Origin: Thermodesulfobacteriota bacterium
GTDB lineage: Bacteria > Desulfobacterota_D > UBA1144 > Nemesobacterales > UBA2774
Length of the DNA stretch: 7,374 nucleotides
Direction of reading: 5' to 3'
NCBI GenBank assembly: GCA_039028315.1
Contig: JBCCIH010000126.1
Coordinates: 1-7,374 of the forward strand
This document shows, one piece after another, positions 6,829 through 7,374 of the stretch (positions within the stretch are counted from its first letter, which is position 1; each line of letters begins with the position of its first letter). The position numbers and the translations under genes are program-made. The notes under the pieces are model-generated. The model was not told the DNA's origin. It was given only the letters and a program-made list of their open reading frames with translations, and did not search any database.

Positions 6829-7374
6829 ATGAGCTTTGTAAAAGGACTTAAATGTAAAGAATGCGCAGATGTTTATCCCAAAGAAGCGCTCCATGTATGC
6901 GAGAGTTGTTTTGGACCGCTGGAAGCAGTTTATAATTATGATGAAATTAAAGAGACTGTTTCAAGAGAACTCTTTGAAAGCAGGGACCGTAATATCTGGC
7001 GTTATAAAGAGTTGCTGCCGATTGATGAAGAACCCACTGTTGGTCTGAAGGTTGGCCATACACCCCTAATCAGGGCACATAATCTTGAAAAAGAGCTCGG
7101 AGTAAGCGAGCTGTATATTAAAAATGACGGCGTCTGTTTCCCTACTCTATCATTTAAAGACAGAGTGGTTTCAGTTGCTCTATCTAAAGCAAAAGAGTTT
7201 GGCTATGACACTGCCGCATGCGCATCAACCGGTAACTTGGCAAATGCTGTAGCGGCATTATCTAGGGCCTCTAATCTTAGAAACTATATCTTTATTCCAT
7301 ATAATCTGGAGCAGGCCAAGATTGTTGGCACAACGGTATATGGCGCAAATCTTATAGGAATTAAAGGAACTTAT
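6829..7374 (+). CDS. thrC: Threonine synthase, N-terminal part (truncated by window edge)
   Basis: 182 codons are open to the right edge; family members are about 350-480 aa. Threonine synthase is a PLP enzyme that converts O-phospho-L-homoserine to threonine and phosphate in the cytoplasm, the last step of threonine synthesis. The PLP-binding lysine is Lys110 in PTLSFKDR, and STGNLANAVAA matches the phosphate-binding loop. VGHTPLIRA (75-83) is the usual entry to the catalytic domain. The N-terminus carries a two-CxxC zinc-ribbon-like knuckle: Cys9, Cys12, Cys24 and Cys27 in LKCKECADVY and HVCESCFGP, as in many bacterial and archaeal threonine synthases of the shorter type. The ATG at 6829 has GAGGAC (6820-6825) just upstream. 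Related fold-type II PLP enzymes such as cysteate synthase or threonine dehydratase are less likely, but the C-terminal substrate-binding residues are not visible. Confidence 0.92.
   Translation, partial: MSFVKGLKCKECADVYPKEALHVCESCFGPLEAVYNYDEIKETVSRELFESRDRNIWRYKELLPIDEEPTVGLKVGHTPLIRAHNLEKELGVSELYIKNDGVCFPTLSFKDRVVSVALSKAKEFGYDTAACASTGNLANAVAALSRASNLRNYIFIPYNLEQAKIVGTTVYGANLIGIKGTY

Overview
This is an AT-rich (roughly 40% G+C by eye), densely packed bacterial chromosomal segment of mostly housekeeping genes. A lipoprotein with a clear lipobox and a glyoxalase II-like enzyme fit a Gram-negative (diderm) bacterium, perhaps an environmental proteobacterium-like lineage, but nothing here fixes the phylum. 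I see no mobile element, CRISPR array, tRNA, rRNA or riboswitch, and no gene-free stretch over 300 bases.

Layout from left to right: the 3' end of hemB (porphobilinogen synthase, + strand) overlaps tail-to-tail by 15 bp with a REG-2/HDHD3-like HAD-superfamily hydrolase gene (- strand). A 62-bp divergent intergenic region separates that gene from a small stand-alone degenerate receiver-domain protein (+). The receiver gene converges, with only 3 bp between stop codons, on a complete four-module cobalamin-dependent methionine synthase gene, metH (-, 1240 aa). Upstream of metH on the same strand, 55 bp away, lies a metallo-beta-lactamase-fold gene of the glyoxalase II (GloB) type; the two probably form a gloB-like/metH transcription unit. 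A 126-bp divergent region then leads to a small lipoprotein of possible OB-fold type (+). After an 88-bp gap with a good sigma70-type promoter comes the 5' part of thrC (threonine synthase, +), which runs off the right edge.

The genes are not one pathway. HemB serves tetrapyrrole synthesis (the cobalamin corrin ring used by MetH derives from the same precursor), while MetH and ThrC sit on the two branches of aspartate-family metabolism leading to methionine and threonine. The less explained genes are the stand-alone pseudo-receiver, the HAD protein lacking the usual second motif I aspartate, the GloB-like enzyme with altered glutathione-contact positions, and the lipoprotein. I find no convincing novel multi-gene system; the pseudo-receiver is the best candidate for undescribed biology.
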